DNA of 16,846 bases, taken from contig CAITDW010000224.1 of NCBI GenBank assembly GCA_903891235.1, forward strand, positions 1 through 16,846, written 5' to 3'. The position numbers were made by a program, and so were the translations under genes. Below the pieces are notes generated by a model. The model saw nothing but the letters and a program-made list of their open reading frames with translations. It did no database searches and had not been told where the DNA came from. Shown here piece by piece: positions 14,671 to 16,846 of this stretch; within the stretch, counting starts at the first letter, position 1, and each line of letters begins with the position of its first letter. This DNA is from an uncultured Candidatus Saccharibacteria bacterium. Lineage in GTDB: Bacteria; Patescibacteriota; Saccharimonadia; Saccharimonadales; UBA4665.

Positions 14671-14768
14671 TGATAAATCTCACTACGCTTTATGTAGGAT
14701 GTTTTCAATTATTATTGCAAATTATGAACATTTAGAGTAAGATTAAAAATTGTTTTTATAAAATTTAA

Positions 14769-15863
14769 ATGAGAAAAAAAATGTCAAATAGAGAGATTAT
14801 TGATTTTAACAAAAATGACTACAATTCAAGTGATGTAGATATTCAGCCCTCGACTGACGATCTATTGGTTAGTATTAGAAAGAGAAAGGAAGAAATTTCA
14901 ATTATGAACGGAACATTACAAGATTTAGATTCTATAGCTTTATTAACCAGTGAAACAATCGATAAGGATTTATGGCAAGGTGCTATTAGTCTTAGCGAAA
15001 GATTAGATGATGGCTCATATAGTACCGATCAACTTATTCAAGCTAAAGAAATTTTGGCTGCTAAATATACTGAGATTCATAAGGGAGCACCTATTCGCTG
15101 TATTCATGCTGGAAAATTAATTGACTATGATCCTAAAAAGGCTGAAGATTATGCTAGACCACTTGGACCACAATTTGCAGGCGGAACCATTGGCCAAAGT
15201 ATTGCGAGAAGAATAGTTATTATTGACGAGAAAACACAGTTCGATAGTAATCAATTTATTGAAGACTTTAAGACTGAGGCAAATGCAGCTTCTATTTTAG
15301 GTTTAAAACCCGGAAATCATCAAGGTGAACATGCGACAGAAGAAAAAACTGGATGTGGAGCTGTAGATGGCATGGAATCAATTCTTGATTTATTCTCTAA
15401 TAAAGAAAGATCTGAAGTAGCTCAAAAGCTAGCAATGGTAATAGCCGAGACAGCTTTCGGCAAAGATTATTCTGACCAAGACTTAATGAATGAGGTAATT
15501 AATTCATTTGTAATCCTGGCTAAGAATAAAGAGACTTACCTTAAATCTAAAAAAGAAATGCTAAACCTTGTTGAAGACGCTAACAATAAAGGTGCTCCAA
15601 AGTTAGATAACAATTCTAATGCTAGTTTTATTGTCATTAATACTTTACCAAACACAACTTTACTTACGGATGATTATGACGAAGAAACTGAGGATAAAGC
15701 TAAGGCCTTTAATTTTGATGTATGGCATTTAAAGGATCTCGCTGCCACCAATTTCAATGACTTAGTTGATCAAAAAAAGTTTATTCTTGCCAGTGCTCTA
15801 TTCAATTGTGCTGCTGCAATGTCATTAACTGATGGTAGCCAAAAGCTAATTGTTCGATCTTAA
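14769..15863 (+). CDS. Uncharacterised protein with a possible carbonic-anhydrase-like Cys-His-Cys metal site
   Basis: 364 residues, soluble, no signal peptide. The first 105 residues are acidic and helical. The best-defined block is 109-200: IRCIHAG (C111), ARPLGPQFAGGTIGQS (129-144), PGNHQGEHAT (H184, H188) and TGCGAVDGM (C196). A Cys, then a Gly-rich strand, a His and a GCGA-type Cys about ten residues later recalls the metal ligands of zeta (cadmium) and beta carbonic anhydrases. The Asp-Arg pair that normally follows the first Cys is not seen, so activity is doubtful. The rest (210-364) is mixed alpha/beta with a Cys near the end (FNCAAAMS). ATG 14769 follows TATAAA (14757-14762) by 6 nt; ATG 14781 is an alternative. 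It stands alone before the aquaporin gene. The function is an inference from spacing, not a firm family match. Confidence 0.45.
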   Translation: MRKKMSNREIIDFNKNDYNSSDVDIQPSTDDLLVSIRKRKEEISIMNGTLQDLDSIALLTSETIDKDLWQGAISLSERLDDGSYSTDQLIQAKEILAAKYTEIHKGAPIRCIHAGKLIDYDPKKAEDYARPLGPQFAGGTIGQSIARRIVIIDEKTQFDSNQFIEDFKTEANAASILGLKPGNHQGEHATEEKTGCGAVDGMESILDLFSNKERSEVAQKLAMVIAETAFGKDYSDQDLMNEVINSFVILAKNKETYLKSKKEMLNLVEDANNKGAPKLDNNSNASFIVINTLPNTTLLTDDYDEETEDKAKAFNFDVWHLKDLAATNFNDLVDQKKFILASALFNCAAAMSLTDGSQKLIVRS

Positions 15864-15865
15864 TA

Positions 15866-15895
15866 TTTACACATTTATTTTATTTGTGGTAAAAT
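15866..15895 (+). promoter_or_regulatory. Predicted extended -10 promoter for the aquaporin gene
   Basis: TTTACA (15866-15871), an 18-nt spacer and TGgTAAAAT (15887-15895). The predicted start is near 15902, giving a leader of about 29 nt that carries GGAGG before the ATG. The first element lies 2 nt after the upstream stop codon. Confidence 0.5.
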
Positions 15896-15930
15896 CTATA
15901 CATTAAATTAATATTTCCGGAGGGTAACAA

Positions 15931-16617
15931 ATGTTAAATAAAAAAGTCGTTGCAATGCTTGCAACTGAGTTTATTGGTACTGCACTATTAACTCTGACTG
16001 TATTAGCTGTGAAGGGCTCAGCAATTGGAATCGCTTACTTTATAGCTCTTGCAATTGGACTAGCTTTAGCAGGATTAACTTTTCTAATTAATGGAGAATG
16101 GATTGGACAATTTAATCCAGCTCTATCAATTGGTTTATGGACAGTTAAGAAAATAAAGACTCTAGATATGATCTTTAATATTCTTTTCCAGTTCCTAGGT
16201 GCTATTGCTGCTGGTCAACTTTATAGCTTTGTTATAAATAATAAAGGTGTAACAAGTGGCGGAAAGTACTCATCACATATACTAATAGCAGAAGCTTTAG
16301 GTGCCTTCACTTTTGTTCTTATTTACTCAGTAGTAGTCTATAAGAAACTTCAAGGTTCTAGTGCTGCAATCGCATCAGGCATTGCATTATCTGCTGGTAT
16401 ATTTGTTGCATCAATTGGCTCAAATGCCTTGATCAACCCAGCAATTGCTATAGGTGTTAAATCATTTACATGGTCAACATATGTACTAGGTCCAGTAATT
16501 GGAGCAGTGATTGCCATTAATCTATACTCATTCCTATATACGGAAAGAGTTGCAACCGCACGAGCAAATTCTAGAGTGTCATCTAAGTCTTCTAGCTCAA
16601 GTAAATCTAAAAAATAG
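15931..16617 (+). CDS. MIP-family channel (aquaporin/glycerol facilitator-like) with an altered selectivity filter
   Basis: 228 residues with six hydrophobic helices in two related halves, the aquaporin plan. Half one carries GQFNPALSIG (N62-P63-A64) and half two ALINPAIAIG (N169-P170-A171). The two NPA boxes form the central constriction of MIP channels. The usual Arg after the second NPA is Ile172, and the His or aromatic residue of typical filters is not obvious, so the outer filter should be wider or more hydrophobic than in water-selective AQPs. A polar, basic Ser/Lys-rich tail follows residue 205. GGAGG about 6 nt before ATG 15931 is a strong Shine-Dalgarno sequence. A hairpin terminator follows, so it is a single-gene transcript. 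Water, glycerol or another small neutral solute are all possible. Confidence 0.85.
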   Translation: MLNKKVVAMLATEFIGTALLTLTVLAVKGSAIGIAYFIALAIGLALAGLTFLINGEWIGQFNPALSIGLWTVKKIKTLDMIFNILFQFLGAIAAGQLYSFVINNKGVTSGGKYSSHILIAEALGAFTFVLIYSVVVYKKLQGSSAAIASGIALSAGIFVASIGSNALINPAIAIGVKSFTWSTYVLGPVIGAVIAINLYSFLYTERVATARANSRVSSKSSSSSKSKK

Positions 16618-16638
16618 TTTTACGAAAAAAGCTTAATT

Positions 16639-16669
16639 AAATCACCTCTTTAATAGGGGTGATTTTTTT
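16639..16669 (+). terminator. Rho-independent terminator after the aquaporin gene
   Basis: AAATCACC (16639-16646) pairs perfectly with GGTGATTT (16658-16665) around an 11-nt loop and runs into a T tract ending at 16669. The minus side has a shorter, interrupted T tract, so it may work weakly in both directions. The stop codon of the opposite-strand gene lies within its T run. Confidence 0.85.
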
Positions 16670-16846
16670 AACTTACTAAATCTAATTCGAACTTTTTAAT
16701 ACCACTAAGATCTTTTGTATATTTTGTAATGTCTGGCAAATCAAGATCTTTAATATGCTCAAATACTGATTCAATTAGCTTTCTCACCTGCTCTTGTTTT
16801 TCGTCTGAGAATTCTACATGTAACTTATTTATGTTGCCATGCTCAT
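16668..16846 (-). CDS. 3' end of an unidentified gene running in from the right edge
   Basis: On the minus strand the frame from 16844 to a TAA at 16668-16670 gives 58 residues without interruption. It begins EHGNINKLHVEF, has a helix SDEKQEQVRKLIESVFEHIKDL (charged, amphipathic) and ends KKFELDLVS. The pattern is strand, helix, strand, and looks like the C-terminal part of a small alpha/beta domain. I do not recognise the family. The open frame with protein-like composition, ending at a shared terminator, supports a real gene convergent with the aquaporin gene. The start lies outside the window. Confidence 0.6.
   Translation of the reverse strand, partial: EHGNINKLHVEFSDEKQEQVRKLIESVFEHIKDLDLPDITKYTKDLSGIKKFELDLVS

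Noticed and set aside
1..16846. CRISPR array, insertion sequence or prophage
   Set aside because: No regularly spaced repeats, transposase, integrase or terminal inverted repeats were seen.

Overview
The window looks like a chromosomal segment of a small-genome Patescibacteria/CPR bacterium, most likely Candidatus Saccharibacteria (TM7). This rests on the low GC, tightly packed and often touching genes, short divergent versions of core proteins, and a complete F-type ATP synthase operon beside several small proteins with no recognisable family. smpB ends in TGA after a normal C-terminus, so the standard bacterial code is in use rather than UGA-as-glycine. The phylum assignment is inferred from gene content and protein style.

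Layout. 1-1548 (minus): a methyltransferase followed by the start of a CYTH-domain protein that runs off the left edge. 1549-1621: overlapping divergent promoters. 1622-2182 (plus): a divergent Gre-type transcript-cleavage factor. 2183-2583: an RNA region with an unassigned, GC-richer, structured stretch, a strong terminator and tRNA-Asn(GUU). 2584-4262 (minus): smpB preceded by a membrane-anchored glycosidase, probably one transcript running glycosidase, smpB, tRNA-Asn, terminator. 4306-5214 (plus): a family 2 glycosyltransferase. 5198-6757 (minus): a lipid kinase and a corrinoid adenosyltransferase, probably co-transcribed. 6815-7546 (minus): an unknown protein and a glutaredoxin. 7624-14277 (plus): atpZ/I-like, atpB, E, F, H, A, G, D, C. 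14279-14635 (minus): an unknown protein. 14769-15863 (plus): a possible carbonic-anhydrase-like protein. 15931-16617 (plus): an aquaporin-type channel with a terminator. 16668-16846 (minus): the 3' end of an unidentified gene.

How the genes fit together. The ATP synthase operon encodes all eight canonical subunits plus the small assembly-type membrane protein. The catalytic residues and the essential a-subunit Arg and c-subunit Glu are all present. The delta subunit is clearly shortened. In a fermentative episymbiont such an enzyme may mainly hydrolyse ATP to maintain a proton gradient; that is inference. The membrane glycosidase, glycosyltransferase and lipid kinase suggest envelope glycan and lipid work. 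SmpB belongs to ribosome rescue.

The most interesting signals are: (1) a structured RNA candidate at about 2196-2375 with an 8-bp helix interlocked with a 7-bp helix (a pseudoknot); (2) repeated placement of a -10-like hexamer 6-10 nt upstream of start codons with no Shine-Dalgarno sequence, which predicts leaderless mRNAs for promoter-proximal genes, while operon-internal genes such as atpE, atpA and atpD have clear Shine-Dalgarno sequences; (3) an aquaporin lacking the usual filter Arg after its second NPA; and (4) the minimised delta subunit.
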